Shown here one piece after another: positions 1 to 8,313 of a DNA stretch of 64,000 bases. Positions within the stretch are counted from its first letter, which is position 1; every line of letters starts with the position of its first letter. Origin of the DNA: an uncultured Eubacteriales bacterium (GTDB taxonomy: Bacteria; Bacillota; Clostridia; Christensenellales; Aristaeellaceae); assembly GCA_902800625.1 (NCBI GenBank), contig CADCFG010000002.1:124001-188000 (forward strand), given 5' to 3'. Position numbers and translations under genes: made by a program. The notes under the pieces are model-generated. The model saw only the letters and a program-made list of their open reading frames with translations. It ran no database searches and was not told the origin of the DNA.

Positions 1-1
1 C

Positions 2-352
2 CTCTACGTCATCCCCAATGGCGACATCCGCGCATTCACCAACATGAGCCGGGGCTTCAAGCGCGCCATCGTGGACGTGCGCTGCCCCTACGACGCGGAC
101 CAAGCGCATTTGGTGGCCATTCTCAACGAGGAGATGGAGAAGGCCTACGGCGAGGTGGAGGGCCTGATGGAGAAGCCAGAGGTGATGAGCATACTGGCCT
201 TCGAGATGGATTGCGTGATGGTGCGCATCGCGGCCCAGTGCCCGGTGGGCGAAAACTGGCGCATCGAGCGCGACCTGCGCAGCCGCGTCAAGGCCCGCTT
301 CGACGCCGAGGGCATCGTGATGCCCCATTACCAGAAGCCCGTCGTGAAATGA
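2..352 (+). CDS. Mechanosensitive channel MscS family, C-terminal part (5' end outside window)
   Basis: The reading frame is already open at the window edge (L-Y-V-I-P-N-G-D...) and ends with TGA at 350-352, leaving about 116 residues. The piece resembles the end of the MscS beta domain (VIPNGDIRAFTNMSRG) followed by the alpha/beta C-terminal domain. MscS channels sit in the inner membrane and release solutes on hypo-osmotic shock. The transmembrane part and the true start lie upstream of the window, so pore residues cannot be checked. It is followed by a LacI-type gene with its own promoter, so the two need not be co-transcribed. Confidence 0.75.
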   Translation, partial: LYVIPNGDIRAFTNMSRGFKRAIVDVRCPYDADQAHLVAILNEEMEKAYGEVEGLMEKPEVMSILAFEMDCVMVRIAAQCPVGENWRIERDLRSRVKARFDAEGIVMPHYQKPVVK

Positions 353-375
353 TGCCATAAAATGATCCGGCGCCC

Positions 376-404
376 TTGCAATGCGCACATTTTTAATGTA
401 TAAT
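376..404 (+). promoter_or_regulatory. Sigma-A-like promoter of the LacI-type regulator
   Basis: TTGCAA (376-381), a 17-base spacer and TATAAT (399-404) lie about 40 bases upstream of the regulator start. Confidence 0.6.
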
Positions 405-442
405 TAAAATCAGAAGAATTGGAAACATCGGAGGTGATGGGA

Positions 443-1456
443 TTGTCAGTGACCATCAAACAGGTGGCGGAGAAGTGCGGCCTGCCGACGCACATCGTCG
501 GCCGGGTCCTGTATGACTATGCCAGCTTTGGCCCGGAGGCCCAGGAAAAAGTGCTGGCGGCGGCTCGAGAGCTGGGCTATCCGCTGGATCAGATTCCCCA
601 GCGGCACCGCAGCCACAACCTGGGCGTGCTGTTCGTGGACGAGACCTACAGCGGCCTGACCCACCCGTTCTTTGCCTCGATGCTCAACGCCTTCAAGGCC
701 GAGGTGGAGAACCGCGGTTATGACATTACATTCATCAACCACAACATGGGCGGCGAGAGCGCGACCTATCTGGAACACTGCCGCTATCGCCATGTGGACG
801 GCGTCTGCCTGGCCTGCGTGGATTTCTACTCGGACGAGGTGGGAGAGCTTTTAAACAGCGAGATCCCCTGCGTGACCGTCGACCATCCCACCCCGCAGCA
901 CCCCTGCGTGCTGTCGGACAACCAGACCGGTGTCCGACAGCTGGTGGAGTACGCGGTGTCCATGGGCCACACGCGCATTGCTTTCATCAGCGGCCAGCGC
1001 AATTCCGAGGTGACGGAGGAGCGCATCCGCCAGTTCAAGAAGGCCATGAAGGACAACGGCCTGCCCATCCCGGAGGGTTATTTTGTCGAAGGACGCTATG
1101 GCGAGGCGGAGGTGGTGCGCGGCCTGGTCTCGGCGCTGCTGGAGCGGCCAGACCGGCCCAGCTGCATCCTGCTTCCCGACGACGCCACCTATTTCGCCGC
1201 CCAGGAGGCCATCCGCGAGCATGAGCTGCGCATCCCGGCGGACATCTCCGTGGCTGGCTACGACGGCATCGGCCTCACCCAGTCCCTGCGGCCCCAGCTG
1301 ACCACCATCAAGCAGGACGCCGCCGGCATGGGCAGGGAGGCCGCCCTGCGGTTGATCAACCGGCTGGAGCATCCCGAGAGCTTCCAGGCGGAGCACGTCA
1401 CCATCCCGGTCACCCTGGTCAAGGGCGGCACCGTGGGCTGGTGCAACGAGTGGTAA
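443..1456 (+). CDS. LacI family transcriptional regulator
   Basis: About 337 residues. An N-terminal LacI helix-turn-helix (VTIKQVAEKCGLPTHIVGRV, then the hinge-type stretch ELGYPLDQ) is followed by a periplasmic-binding-protein-like effector domain (NLGVLFVDE..., VAGYDGIGLTQ, LTTIKQD). Such proteins usually repress or activate sugar-uptake genes in response to a small ligand. I start it at TTG 443, because GGAGGTGA at 430-437 is placed 5 bases before it; the in-frame TTG at 419 and ATG at 437 have no usable spacing. The helix-turn-helix lacks the usual SxxTVSRVLN recognition pattern (it reads PTHIVGRVLYD), so the operator may be unusual. No transporter is next to it; the sugar ABC operon in this window is 29 kb away. 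Confidence 0.85.
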   Translation: MSVTIKQVAEKCGLPTHIVGRVLYDYASFGPEAQEKVLAAARELGYPLDQIPQRHRSHNLGVLFVDETYSGLTHPFFASMLNAFKAEVENRGYDITFINHNMGGESATYLEHCRYRHVDGVCLACVDFYSDEVGELLNSEIPCVTVDHPTPQHPCVLSDNQTGVRQLVEYAVSMGHTRIAFISGQRNSEVTEERIRQFKKAMKDNGLPIPEGYFVEGRYGEAEVVRGLVSALLERPDRPSCILLPDDATYFAAQEAIREHELRIPADISVAGYDGIGLTQSLRPQLTTIKQDAAGMGREAALRLINRLEHPESFQAEHVTIPVTLVKGGTVGWCNEW

Positions 1457-1465
1457 AGGTATAAA

Positions 1466-1485
1466 AAACTGCGTCTGCGCAGTTT
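1466..1485 (+). terminator. Intrinsic terminator-like hairpin after the LacI-type gene
   Basis: AAACTGCG, a 4-base loop TCTG and CGCAGTTT form a perfect 8-bp stem just after the stop codon. The T-run is only three bases, so it may be a weak terminator. Confidence 0.5.
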
Positions 1486-1500
1486 CAAGTGTTCAGGAAA

Positions 1501-1868
1501 GATTCTTCGACTTCGGCTTCGCCTTCGCTCAGAATGACAGCGATACGATGTTTGTCATCCCGAGCGGAGCGTCAGCGGAGTCGAAAGATCTATTTTGATT
1601 CGTTGATTGACGTGGTACGTATCTCCGGTTTCATGTGAAATAAAGGATCCTTCGGCTTCGCCTCCGCTCAGAATGACAACAATACGCCGTGTGTCATCCT
1701 GAGCGGAGCGTCAGCGGAGTCGAAGGATTTATTTTGATTCGTTGATTGACGTGGTGCGTATCTCCGGTTTCATGTGAAATAAAGGATCCTTCGGCTTCGT
1801 CTCCGCTCAGAATGACAACAATACACCGTGTGTCATCCTGAGCGGAGCGTCAGCGGAGTCGAAGGATC
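1501..1868. repeat. Array of three long palindromic repeats, two units in exact 139-bp tandem
   Basis: Three large inverted repeats follow each other. Each has a left arm ending CTCAGAATGAC and a right arm starting GTCATCCTGAGCGGAG (arms about 1501-1539/1554-1590, 1645-1677/1693-1728 and 1784-1816/1832-1868), with a loop of about 15 bases. The segment 1591-1729 recurs at 1730-1868 with the same 139-bp period, including the AT-richer spacer. A further right arm appears at 29151-29191. This is an intergenic repeat family whose arms are often mistranslated as a short protein starting CHPERS. The array fills the gap between the LacI-type gene and the 3' end of murI; the last hairpin could stop transcription from both sides. 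Confidence 0.85.
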
Positions 1869-1883
1869 TTTTATGCCAACAAT

Positions 1884-2642
1884 TCATCTTTCCGGTTCTT
1901 CCATCAACCGCTTCATCAGCGCAACCGATTTCTCCCCGCCGGAGCTCATGTATGCCACGCTGCCGGGCGTATCGTCCGACCGCAGCCCCTGCTCGTCCAG
2001 CAGGTATTTCAGCCGCTGGGCCGTGCCCTCCAGGCCGTCGAACAGCTTTGCCTGGGGGAACAGCCGCTGGATCGGCGCGCGCAGGAAGGGGAAGTGGGTG
2101 CAGCCCAGCACGATGGCGTCGATCTGCCGGCCCATGTATGGCTCAAGCAGCCTGCGCAGGTGCTCTTCCGCCTCGGGCGTGCCGGCCCTGCCGCCCTCCA
2201 CCAGCTCTACCAGGCCCTTACCCACCACTGGGACCACGTCCGAGCCGTACAGGGCCATCAGTCGCTCGAACTTCTCCAGCCGCAGCGTGGCGTCCGTGGC
2301 CAGCACCAGCACCTGGCCGCCGTGCCGGGCGAAGTGGGCGGGCTTCAGCGCCGGCTCCATGCCCACGATGATCAGATCGGGTCGCTGGGCGCGGATGATC
2401 TCCGCGTAGGCCGACGTGGCCGTGTTGCAGGCGATCACGACTGCCTTCACGTCCCTTTTTGTGAGCTCCCCGATGCCCGCCGCGCTCAGCGCGCGGATCT
2501 CCTCCAACGGCCTCGGACCATAGGGGGCGTTTTTATTGTCGCCGTAAAACAGGAAATGCTCGTTCGGCATCAGCCGCGTAGCCTCGCGCAGCACGCTGAC
2601 GCCGCCCACGCCGCTGTCGAAAAAACCGATCAGGTCATTCAT
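1884..2642 (-). CDS. murI: Glutamate racemase
   Basis: About 252 residues. It interconverts L- and D-glutamate to supply D-Glu for peptidoglycan in the cytoplasm. The N-terminal IGFFDSGVGGVSVL motif, the first catalytic cysteine in VIACNTAT and the second in LGCTHFPF are all present, and the length is normal for the family. I place the start at ATG 2642 (MNDLIGFFDSG), preceded by GGGAG about 8 bases upstream; the frame stays open further upstream but that part is unlike the family. It has its own promoter and is divergent from clpB. Its 3' end abuts the palindromic repeat array. Confidence 0.93.
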   Translation of the reverse strand: MNDLIGFFDSGVGGVSVLREATRLMPNEHFLFYGDNKNAPYGPRPLEEIRALSAAGIGELTKRDVKAVVIACNTATSAYAEIIRAQRPDLIIVGMEPALKPAHFARHGGQVLVLATDATLRLEKFERLMALYGSDVVPVVGKGLVELVEGGRAGTPEAEEHLRRLLEPYMGRQIDAIVLGCTHFPFLRAPIQRLFPQAKLFDGLEGTAQRLKYLLDEQGLRSDDTPGSVAYMSSGGEKSVALMKRLMEEPER

Positions 2643-2673
2643 GCTTGAACTCCCGTGTACATTCTTTTCATCC

Positions 2674-2702
2674 ATTATAGTCCGATTCGGGCAGAAAAGC
2701 AA
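2674..2702 (-). promoter_or_regulatory. Sigma-A-like promoter of murI
   Basis: On the minus strand TTGCTT (2702-2697), 17 bases, then TATAAT (2679-2674), about 30 bases upstream of the murI start. Confidence 0.55.
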
Positions 2703-2740
2703 CCGTGCTCGCCTTTTCAAAACTTTTTTCTGAAAACCTA

Positions 2741-2785
2741 TTGACAAATCCACCGGATGCGCTATAATAGTCAAAGAAAGTCAAA
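2741..2785 (+). promoter_or_regulatory. clpB promoter with CtsR heptad operator
   Basis: TTGACA (2741-2746), a 16-base spacer and TATAAT (2763-2768) are followed directly by AGTCAAA-GAA-AGTCAAA (2769-2785). This matches the CtsR operator, two direct heptads separated by three bases. A reversed partial heptad (GACTTT) follows at about 2789. The operator covers the likely transcription start, as expected for repression. No ctsR gene lies in this window. Confidence 0.85.
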
Positions 2786-2831
2786 GATGACTTTTGAGGA
2801 GTTATGCCCTTGCAGGAAAGGGGGAGAATAT

Positions 2832-5483
2832 ATGAACTTTGAGAAATACACGCAGAAGTCACGGGAGATCGTCGTCGAGGCACGGGATTACTCCATCAAC
2901 AACCAAAACGCTAAGGTGGACCAGCAGCACCTGCTGTATGCGCTGCTGAATCAGAAGGACGGCGCCGTGGCCCAGATGCTGAAGAAGCTGAAGATCAACG
3001 CCCGGCAGATGGCAAACGCCTGCGACCGTGAGGTGCAGCGCATCCCCAAGGTGGCCGGTTCCGGCGTGGACATGAACCGCTTTGAGATCACACAGGCGCT
3101 GAACGACGCGCTGATCCAGGCGGAGCAGCAGGCCGCCTACATGAAGGACGAGTATGTCTCCGTGGAGCATTTGATGCTGGGCCTGATTGAGAACCCGAAC
3201 GTGGCCGTGAAGGGCATCTTAAACGAGTACGGGCTCACCCGGGAAGCCTTCCTGGACGCCATGATGCAGGTGCGCGGCAATACCAGCGTCACCAACGAAA
3301 ACCCGGAGGACACCTATGACGCGCTGCTGAAATACGGCATCGATCTGACTGAGCAGGCGCGGAACGATTTGGAGGATCAGTCCGGCAAGCGCAAGCTGGA
3401 TCCAATCATCGGCCGCGAGGAGGAGATCCTGAACGTCATCCGCATACTGTCTCGAAAGAGCAAGAACAACCCGGTGCTGATCGGCGAACCCGGCGTGGGC
3501 AAGACCGCCATCGCCGAGGGCCTGGCCCAGCGCATCGTGCGCGATGACGTGCCCATCACGTTGAAGCACCATCGGCTGATCGCCCTGGACATGGGCGCGC
3601 TGATCGCCGGCGCGAAGTTCCGCGGCGAGTTCGAGGAACGGTTGAAGTCCGTGCTGGAGGAGGTCAAGAAGAGCGAGGGCAATATCATCCTCTTCATCGA
3701 CGAGCTGCACAACATCGTCGGCGCGGGCAAGGTCGAGGGCAGCATGGACGCGGGCAACCTCTTAAAGCCCATGCTGGCCAGGGGTGAATTGCACTGCGTA
3801 GGCGCAACTACCATTGACGAGTACCGCAAGTATATCGAGAAGGACCCGGCCCTGGAGCGCCGCTTCCAGCCCGTCATGGTGAACGAGCCCAGCGTGGAGG
3901 ACACCATCTCCATACTGCGCGGATTGAAAGAGAGCTATGAGGTGTTCCACGGCGTGAAGATCGCCGATCAGGCGCTGATCAGCGCGGCGAAGCTGTCCGA
4001 TCGGTACATCACCGATCGCTTCCTGCCCGACAAGGCCATCGACCTGGTGGACGAGGCCTGCGCCATGATCCGCACCGAGATCGACTCCATGCCCCAGGAG
4101 CTGGACCACATCAACCGCGAGATCATCCAGAAGGAGATCGAGGAGGCCGCGCTGGCCAAGGAGGGCGATGCCTCGAAGCACCAGCTGGAGCAGGTGCGCG
4201 GCGAGCTGAAGGCGCTGCACGAGCGCTTCGACGGCATGAAGGCGCAGTGGGACCGGGAAAAGGCGGCCATCACGAAGGTTCAGAAGCTGCGTGAGCAGAT
4301 CGAGCAGACCAACCGGGAGCTGGACAACGCCACGAACCACTATGACAACGTCCGCGCCTCCGAATTGATGTACGGCGAGCTGCCGAGGCTGAAAAGCGAG
4401 TTGGCCGAGGCGGAGAAGGAGATGGAGACCGGCGACGGCAAGACCCTGCTGCACGACCGCGTGACCGAGGATGAGATCGCCCGCATCGTGTCCCGCTGGA
4501 CCGGTATCCCCGTGACCCGGCTGGTGGAGAGTGAGCGCAGCAAGCTGCTGCACCTGGACGACGAGCTGCACAAGCGGGTCATCGGCCAGGACGAGGCCGT
4601 CCGCAAGGTGGCCGAGGCCATCCTGCGCTCCCGCGCGGGCATCCAGGACCCGAACCGGCCCATCGGCTCGTTCCTGTTCCTGGGGCCCACGGGCGTGGGC
4701 AAGACGGAGCTGGCCAAGACCCTGGCCCAGGCGCTTTTCGACGACGAGAAGAACCTGATCCGCATCGATATGACCGAATACATGGAGAAGTTCTCCGTGT
4801 CGCGCCTGGTGGGGGCCCCTCCGGGATACGTGGGCTATGAGGAGGGCGGCCAGCTGACCGAGGCCGTGCGCCGCAAACCCTACAGCGTGGTGCTGTTTGA
4901 CGAGGTGGAGAAGGCGCACCCGGACGTGTTCAACATCCTTTTGCAGGTGCTGGATGACGGCCGGATCACGGATTCCCAGGGCCGCACGGTGGATTTCAAG
5001 AACACCATCATCATCCTCACCAGCAACCTGGGCTCCGACATCATCCAGGAGGGCATCGACGCCGACGGCCACCTGAAGGAAGAGGCCCGGGACGCCGTGC
5101 AGGCCATACTGAAGCGCAGCTTCCGGCCTGAGTTCCTGAACCGCCTGGACGAGACCGTGATCTACACGCCGCTGACCCGGGAGCAGATCGTCAGCATCAT
5201 GCACCTGATGATCGGCAGCCTGAACGCGCGCATGGCGGAGCGCCGCCTGAGCGTGCAGCTGACCCCCGCCGCCGAGCAGTGGGTGGTGGACAACGGCTAT
5301 GACAGCGTGTATGGCGCCCGCCCGCTGAAGCGCTTTATCCAGCGGGCCATCGAGACGCCCATCGCGCGCCTGCTGATCGAGCGCGACCTCAAGGAGGACT
5401 CGGCCATTATCGTGGACGTGGAGAACGACGAGGTGGTGCTCAAGACCCGGGAGGCGCTGCTGGAGGCGGACGAGGTATCGTAA
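2832..5483 (+). CDS. clpB: ATP-dependent disaggregase ClpB
   Basis: About 883 residues. It is a Hsp100 chaperone that, with DnaK, pulls proteins out of aggregates in the cytoplasm. In order: a Clp N-domain (1-150), AAA+ module 1 with Walker A GEPGVGKT near residue 218 and Walker [10 protein letters not shown], a long coiled-coil middle domain (about 400-530, including [20 protein letters not shown]), AAA+ module 2 with GPTGVGKT near residue 618 and [13 protein letters not shown], and the ClpB C-terminal small domain. The long middle domain separates it from ClpC. The start is ATG 2832, behind AAAGGGGGA; the frame is open further upstream through the operator but that is not coding. The CtsR operator shows heat and proteotoxic-stress control. 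Confidence 0.95.
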   Translation: MNFEKYTQKSREIVVEARDYSINNQNAKVDQQHLLYALLNQKDGAVAQMLKKLKINARQMANACDREVQRIPKVAGSGVDMNRFEITQALNDALIQAEQQAAYMKDEYVSVEHLMLGLIENPNVAVKGILNEYGLTREAFLDAMMQVRGNTSVTNENPEDTYDALLKYGIDLTEQARNDLEDQSGKRKLDPIIGREEEILNVIRILSRKSKNNPVLIGEPGVGKTAIAEGLAQRIVRDDVPITLKHHRLIALDMGALIAGAKFRGEFEERLKSVLEEVKKSEGNIILFIDELHNIVGAGKVEGSMDAGNLLKPMLARGELHCVGATTIDEYRKYIEKDPALERRFQPVMVNEPSVEDTISILRGLKESYEVFHGVKIADQALISAAKLSDRYITDRFLPDKAIDLVDEACAMIRTEIDSMPQELDHINREIIQKEIEEAALAKEGDASKHQLEQVRGELKALHERFDGMKAQWDREKAAITKVQKLREQIEQTNRELDNATNHYDNVRASELMYGELPRLKSELAEAEKEMETGDGKTLLHDRVTEDEIARIVSRWTGIPVTRLVESERSKLLHLDDELHKRVIGQDEAVRKVAEAILRSRAGIQDPNRPIGSFLFLGPTGVGKTELAKTLAQALFDDEKNLIRIDMTEYMEKFSVSRLVGAPPGYVGYEEGGQLTEAVRRKPYSVVLFDEVEKAHPDVFNILLQVLDDGRITDSQGRTVDFKNTIIILTSNLGSDIIQEGIDADGHLKEEARDAVQAILKRSFRPEFLNRLDETVIYTPLTREQIVSIMHLMIGSLNARMAERRLSVQLTPAAEQWVVDNGYDSVYGARPLKRFIQRAIETPIARLLIERDLKEDSAIIVDVENDEVVLKTREALLEADEVS

Positions 5484-5493
5484 ATTCAAATCA

Positions 5494-5524
5494 AAGCGGC
5501 TGGATCAACGATCCAGCCGCTTTT
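5494..5524. terminator. Bidirectional intrinsic terminator between clpB and the GNAT gene
   Basis: GCGGCTGGATC, loop AAC and GATCCAGCCGC form a perfect 11-bp stem with A's on the left and TTTT on the right. It also encodes the last residues of the convergent GNAT gene. Confidence 0.85.
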
Positions 5525-6029
5525 CCATGCATACCAGCATCACATTGGGTATGCCGTTGAACACCGTGGGCACGATGCCGCTTTCGATGTAGCCGTGCCT
5601 GGCGTACATGACCCGTGCGGCGGCGTTTCTTTCGTTGGTGTCGATGCGCAGCACCGGGCAGCCGTGGGCAAGGGCGTAGCCCTCATAGAAGGACAGGAAC
5701 TGCCGCCCATAGCCGCGGCCCGATTTTGACGGGTCCACCGTCAGCGTGTGCAGCACCATTACCTGACCGTCCGTGGCGGGATAGCGCCAATCCACCTGCG
5801 CGTACACGTCCACCTGCAGCCGGTTGATCCGCGCCGAGGCCGTGACCTCGCCGCCGTCCTCCAGCACGAACAGGTCGTCGGCATCCAGTGCCAGGCGGGC
5901 GGTGTCCTCGGTGGGATAGAGGCCCCGCAGCCAGCCGGTGCTAAGCCTGCCTGCCTCCTCCGCATCGTGGATGCGGTCGTAGATGGCCGCGACGGCGGGG
6001 ATGTCTAATACGGTTGCCTTGCGAATCAT
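5505..6029 (-). CDS. GNAT family N-acetyltransferase
   Basis: 174 residues with the acetyl-CoA binding core VLHTLTVDPSKSGRGYGRQF (motif A, R/Q-x-x-G-x-G/A) and NERNAAARVMYARHGY (motif B) near the C-terminus. The substrate cannot be told from the sequence. It begins 3 bases after the DEAD-box helicase stop codon, and its Shine-Dalgarno (GGAGAAG) lies in the end of that gene, so the two are very probably co-translated in one operon. Its 3' end lies in the bidirectional terminator shared with clpB. Confidence 0.85.
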   Translation of the reverse strand: MIRKATVLDIPAVAAIYDRIHDAEEAGRLSTGWLRGLYPTEDTARLALDADDLFVLEDGGEVTASARINRLQVDVYAQVDWRYPATDGQVMVLHTLTVDPSKSGRGYGRQFLSFYEGYALAHGCPVLRIDTNERNAAARVMYARHGYIESGIVPTVFNGIPNVMLVCMEKRLDR

Positions 6030-6032
6030 GGT

Positions 6033-7994
6033 TTATCTTCTCCACTTTGAGCCCCGGTCGCTGTTCTTTCCGTTGCCGCGTCGATCGCTCAGGCGGCTGT
6101 CCATCCGTTCCCGTCGATTTCCGCGCTCACGGCGATCGGCCTTCTTCTCCGGCGTGAGCTCGAACCGGCTCAGGTCGCCGGTGTCCAGCAGCCTCGCCCG
6201 GGCGGCGGGGGAGAGCTTCACCTTGCCGCGGCGTTGGGGCTCCACAGCCGCCTGGGGACGGCCTTCATACCGCCCTCTCGGCGCCTGTCGACGATTCTCC
6301 CGGCGCGGGTTCTCGCCCGGCCTGGGCCGCGATGCGGGCTTCTCAGCGCTCAGCTTTACCCGCACCGGTATGCCGCAGATGGTCGCGCCCTGCATGGCCT
6401 GTTCGATGGCTTCGGCCTTCTCGGCAGGCACGCCCACCACGGTTTTTTCATCGTAGATCTCGATCTTGCCGATCTGCGCGCCGGGGATGTTGGCCCGACC
6501 CGCCACGGCGCTGACGATGTGGTTCGGCGCGGCCTTTTGCCTGCGGCCGATGCCAATGATCAGCTTCCGATAAAGCCTGCCGCCGTCGGATTTGCGGTCG
6601 AACTCGATGTCGGTCAGCCCCGTTTCGTCCCGCTTGAAGCACAGCTGCATGGCTGCGGAGGCGATCATGGCGGGCTCGTGGCCCTCGGCCATCAGCCGGC
6701 CCACCATCACCTGGAACTCCATGGGGATCTCCTCGCCCAGCGCCCTTCGCACCTGCTCCAGGCTCTTTTCGTTCTGCTTCTGACGGATCTGGGCGATGGT
6801 GGGGATGGGGATCGGTTCTGCCGTGGACCTGGTCATGCGCTGGATGTCCCGCATGCCGAAGAACTGCCGCCGCCCGCTGCACAGCGTGATGGCGGTGCCC
6901 TCCTTGCCGGCGCGGCCCGTGCGGCCGATGCGGTGCACATAGATCTCGCTGTGCTGGGGCATGTCGTAGTTGATGACGTAGTCGATGTCGTTCACGTCGA
7001 TACCCCTGGCCGCCACGTCCGTGGCCACCAGGATCGGGATGCGCGCAGACTTGAAGCCCTCCATCACGCGGGTGCGCTGGCTCTGGTTCATGTCGCCGTG
7101 GATGCCCTCGCAGCCGAAGCCGTTTTTGTTGAGGTAGCTCGACACCTCGTCCACCATCAGCTTGGTGTTGCAGAAGATCATGCACCGCTCCGGCTCCACG
7201 GCCCTCAGCAGCAGGTTCAGCGCGTCCAGCTTGCGGCCCGTGGGCACTTCCATGTACTGCTGGTGGATGTTTTCAAGCGTCACCTGCTGGGCGTTGATCT
7301 CGATCAGCTGGGGGTCGCGCATGAACTTGTCGGTCAGCTCCAGGATGGCTTCCGGCATCGTGGCGGAGAACAGCACCGTCTGGCGCGTCTCGGACACGTC
7401 CTGCAAAATGGTCTCGATGTCCTCCCGGAAGCCCATGGACAGCATCTCGTCCGCCTCGTCCAGCACCACCAGCTTCACGTTGGAAAGGGACAGCGTGCCC
7501 CTTCGCATGTGGTCCATCACGCGCCCGGGCGTGCCGATGACCAGGTTGGCCCGCTTCAGCTTGTAGATCTGCCGGTCCATGGCCGCGCCGCCGTACACGT
7601 CCGCCGGCCACACGTTCAGCATGAAGCGGATCAGCTTTTTGATCTCCTCGCAGCCCTGCTGGGCCAGCTCGCGGGTGGGACACAGGATCAGCACCTGCAC
7701 GGTGGGCTCTTCTTCCGTGCGGTCGATCATCTCCACCGCCGGGATGGCGAAGGCCATGGTCTTGCCCGTGCCGGTCTGGCTGCGGCCGATCACGTCCGCG
7801 CCGCCGCGCAGCAGGGGAATGGCCTGGCGCTGGATGTCCGTGGGCTCGGTGAAGCCCATGGCCTCCACCGCCCTCTGGATCTCCGGCATGAGGTTCAGGG
7901 CCTCGAAGGTGTTGGCCTCCGGAACCCCGGTTTCCAGGATTTCTTCCACTTCTTCTTCGCTTTCGCGAATCTCAAATTCATTCATATCACACAT
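6033..7994 (-). CDS. DEAD-box RNA helicase with DbpA-type RNA-binding domain
   Basis: About 653 residues. ATP-dependent RNA unwinding, probably in ribosome assembly or mRNA turnover (DeaD/CshA/DbpA group). Motifs in order: Q-motif (GFTEPTDIQRQAIP), Walker A TGTGKT, VLDEADEML, SAT, and HRIGRTGR. After the two RecA-like lobes comes a DbpA/CsdA-type RNA-binding domain (RLYRKLIIGIGRRQ... KIEIYDEKTVVGV) and a basic Arg-rich tail (RRENRRQAPRG..., ending DRGSKWRR), both typical of rRNA-binding helicases. Start is ATG 7994 or ATG 7985; neither has a strong Shine-Dalgarno, and the sequence upstream contains a strong hairpin (8014-8042) that may influence initiation. Followed without a gap by a GNAT gene. 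Confidence 0.9.
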   Translation of the reverse strand: MCDMNEFEIRESEEEVEEILETGVPEANTFEALNLMPEIQRAVEAMGFTEPTDIQRQAIPLLRGGADVIGRSQTGTGKTMAFAIPAVEMIDRTEEEPTVQVLILCPTRELAQQGCEEIKKLIRFMLNVWPADVYGGAAMDRQIYKLKRANLVIGTPGRVMDHMRRGTLSLSNVKLVVLDEADEMLSMGFREDIETILQDVSETRQTVLFSATMPEAILELTDKFMRDPQLIEINAQQVTLENIHQQYMEVPTGRKLDALNLLLRAVEPERCMIFCNTKLMVDEVSSYLNKNGFGCEGIHGDMNQSQRTRVMEGFKSARIPILVATDVAARGIDVNDIDYVINYDMPQHSEIYVHRIGRTGRAGKEGTAITLCSGRRQFFGMRDIQRMTRSTAEPIPIPTIAQIRQKQNEKSLEQVRRALGEEIPMEFQVMVGRLMAEGHEPAMIASAAMQLCFKRDETGLTDIEFDRKSDGGRLYRKLIIGIGRRQKAAPNHIVSAVAGRANIPGAQIGKIEIYDEKTVVGVPAEKAEAIEQAMQGATICGIPVRVKLSAEKPASRPRPGENPRRENRRQAPRGRYEGRPQAAVEPQRRGKVKLSPAARARLLDTGDLSRFELTPEKKADRRERGNRRERMDSRLSDRRGNGKNSDRGSKWRR

Positions 7995-8013
7995 ACTGCC
8001 ATTGTAGACGCAA

Positions 8014-8042
8014 AACCCCCGCCTTGCCATGGGGCGGGGGTT
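8014..8042 (-). terminator. Strong GC hairpin with T-run between asd and the helicase gene
   Basis: AACCCCCGCC (8014-8023) and GGCGGGGGTT (8033-8042) form a perfect 10-bp stem with a 9-base loop. On the minus strand the stem ends in GGGGGTTTT, so it can act as a terminator for asd transcripts or as a structured leader of the helicase gene, whose start is 20 bases further on. Confidence 0.55.
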
Positions 8043-8076
8043 AAGATGGGGTTTTGTTTGTGGGACATAAGATAAA

Positions 8077-8313
8077 CGACGCCCCTTCAGGCTGGAATCA
8101 GTGGCCTGAAGGGGCAAAGCGATGGCGCGCGGCAGCAAATGTCAGTCGGCGCTGCCGACGTCCCTTCAGGCTTAAATCAGTGGCCAGAAGGGGCGATGCG
8201 ATGGCGCGCGGCAGCGAGTGTCAGTCGGCACAGCCGACGCCCCTTCAGGCTGGAATCAATGGCCTGAAGGGGCGAAGCGTTGGCGCGCGGCAGCGGATGT
8301 CAGTCGGCACTGC
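8077..8313. repeat. Three exact-period 79-bp tandem repeats carrying the asd 3' end
   Basis: Units start at 8077, 8156 and 8235, each opening with CGACG(C/T)CCCTTCAGGC. Each contains an inverted repeat (GCCCCTTCAGGC ... GCCTGAAGGGGC, perfect in units 1 and 3) and ends GTCAGTCGGC(A/G)C(T/A)GC. In the third unit this last part is the stop codon and final codons of asd (VGSAD-stop, minus strand), so the duplication copied the 3' end of the gene. Units differ by only a few bases. The block lies between asd and the helicase gene. Confidence 0.85.

Noticed and set aside
1501..1868. CRISPR array
   Set aside because: Units are 139 bp with long hairpins and identical spacers, and there are no cas genes.
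1828..2409. Plus-strand frame starting MCHPERSVSGVEGS
   Set aside because: This is the well-known mistranslation of a palindromic repeat arm, continued as antisense of murI.
3762..5489. Open frame of 575 codons on the strand opposite clpB
   Set aside because: Composition (His, Gln, Leu, Val rich, no motif) is that of an antisense shadow in GC-rich DNA; clpB is beyond doubt.
8077..8313. CRISPR array or attachment site
   Set aside because: Whole units are repeated with no variable spacers, and there is no integrase nearby.
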